A stretch of 64,000 nucleotides of DNA, taken from positions 922,026,522 through 922,090,521 of the forward strand of contig CM066035.1 of NCBI GenBank assembly GCA_033557465.1. Direction: 5' to 3'. Positions within the stretch are counted from its first letter, which is position 1, and each line of letters opens with the position of its first letter. The translations under genes and the position numbers were made by a program. Origin of the DNA: Ichthyophis bannanicus. Lineage: Eukaryota > Chordata > Amphibia > Gymnophiona > Ichthyophiidae. Below are positions 63,098 to 64,000 of this stretch, piece by piece. The notes beneath the pieces are model-generated. The model ran no database searches. It saw nothing but the letters and a program-made list of their open reading frames with translations, and was not told the DNA's origin.

Positions 63098-64000
63098 CTA
63101 CTTTCTCGAGGGCATAGCCAGTCTACTTCCTTTCCTCCCACACTGCAGACAGATTAGTCCACTTCGCCCACATATGGCTCCTCATTATGTAAGAGCACTG
63201 CCCTGTTTATGACACTTAGTCATAAACAGGGGATGTTGACTCCATTTTCAGATCCTGCAAACCCCCCCAACCCCCACATCATAGGGGAGTTCCCCATGGG
63301 TCTGCTGTACTCCAGCCTGCTTCAGCAAGAAATAGTCACTCTTCTAGCATAGGAAGCCATAGAGGAAGTTCGATCCCCCACAACAAGGGCTTGGGTTTAC
63401 TCCCATTATTTCCTCGTCTCCAAAAAGATATGAGGGTTCAGGTCTATCCTGGACCTCAGGAATCTCAGAAAGTTCTTAGTTCAGGAAAAGTTCAAGATTG
63501 GTCTCACTAGGAACCCTATTTCCATACCTTCAGTAGAAAGACTTGCTCTGCGCTCTGGATCTCAAGAATGCCTACACTCACATCCTCATACATCCCTATC
63601 ACAGAAAGTACCTGTGCTTCTTGTTCCAGGGACTGCAATACCAGTACCGTGTTCTACCCATTGGTGTAGCATCTGCTCCGAGAGTTTTTACAAAGTGTCT
63701 GGCAGTAGTAGCGGCCTACCTCCACACTGTAGGCATCTCTTCGTCTTTCCTTGCTTATATGACTGGCTCATAAAGGGCAGTTCCTCTCAGGTAGTGATCG
63801 TGTCTCTCCAGTGCACCTTCTCTGTATTTTAGCATCTAGGCTTTGTGGCCAACTTCCCAAAGTCCAATCTCGCTCCAACTCAATAACTAGAGTTCATTGG
63901 GGTGCTTCTGGACACCACACAAGCTTGAGCCTTCCTTCCAGGAGACTGTCTCCACCAGCTCATCGAGCTGGCAGATTACTGCTGAAGCCAATTCCACATC
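63098..64000 (+). pseudogene. RT of DIRS-K, 5' part
   Basis: Follows the gag stop at 63095-63097. FRSILDLRNLRKFLVQEKFK (about 63440), LCALDLKNAYTHILIHPYH (about 63545), YQYRVLPIGVASAPRVFTK (about 63635) and LEFIGVLLDTTQ (about 63890). The motif C region reads LAYMTGS or LYDWLIKG across a frameshift, so YLDD is lost. Continues beyond the window. Confidence 0.8.

Larger units (their letters stand above)
39336..64000 (+). mobile_element. DIRS-K, old DIRS copy (group 2-like), 3' end outside window
   Basis: Own segments: 39336-39707, about 41061-42454, 42619-42674, 48575-48671 and 63080-64000. Left TIR, then gag, then RT run in order once the inserted CR1s, F and the L1 are removed. The gag C-terminus reads across the L1 insertion to a GF-stop, as in H and E. 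Old, with many stops. Confidence 0.8.

Overview
The window is vertebrate genomic DNA from a large, transposon-swollen genome. Its one recognisable host exon is a 139-bp coding exon of a USP9X-type ubiquitin hydrolase (38843-38981, + strand). Nearly everything else is retrotransposon sequence, so the window reads as two very large neighbouring introns of that gene. Abundance of DIRS-type tyrosine-recombinase retrotransposons together with CR1-like LINEs, an L1-type ORF1 and a hAT-like MITE suggests an amphibian, perhaps a caecilian. The species is inference, not something the sequence states.

I count eleven DIRS copies, named A-K here, all on the + strand. Where complete, each has the DIRS plan: left inverted terminal repeat (TIR), gag with an N-terminal Cys/His cluster, reverse transcriptase/RNase H/Dam-like methyltransferase (RT-RH-MT) ORF, overlapping tyrosine recombinase (YR) ORF, internal complementary region (ICR), inverted right TIR and a short right-end extension. 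Four groups are distinguishable: group 1 = A, D, E; group 2 = B, H (K is probably an old relative); group 3 = C, I, J; group 4 = F, G.

Layout: A (1-3359, 5' end outside the window) abuts a CR1 fragment. The decayed copy I covers about 4119-7366. Copy J spans 7690-38712: its two TIRs match each other although they lie 31 kb apart, because J was hit by B (7734-13292), G (13426-25963, itself carrying a TSD-flanked 0.87-kb insert and the whole of C, 19473-25745), D (27361-34045, with a compound insertion and a small TSD-flanked retroposon) and a CR1 with an inverted 5' end. The host exon and some intron follow (38713-39335). Copy K starts at 39336 and runs out of the window. Inside K lie two CR1 pieces, a MITE, F (42675-48574) and an antisense ORF1-only L1 (48672-63079) with a 10-bp TSD. 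That L1 was in turn hit by E (48785-54491) and by an unidentified insert X (55088-62138), which contains H (56412-61995).

H is the best-preserved DIRS: one in-frame TGA in gag, an intact RT-RH-MT ORF, and a 1-bp insertion just before the YR catalytic tyrosine. Most other ORFs carry frameshifts or stops. The most interesting shared feature is that nearly every DIRS right end, across groups whose termini otherwise differ, carries a good 5' splice-site motif (GTRAGT) pointing out of the element.
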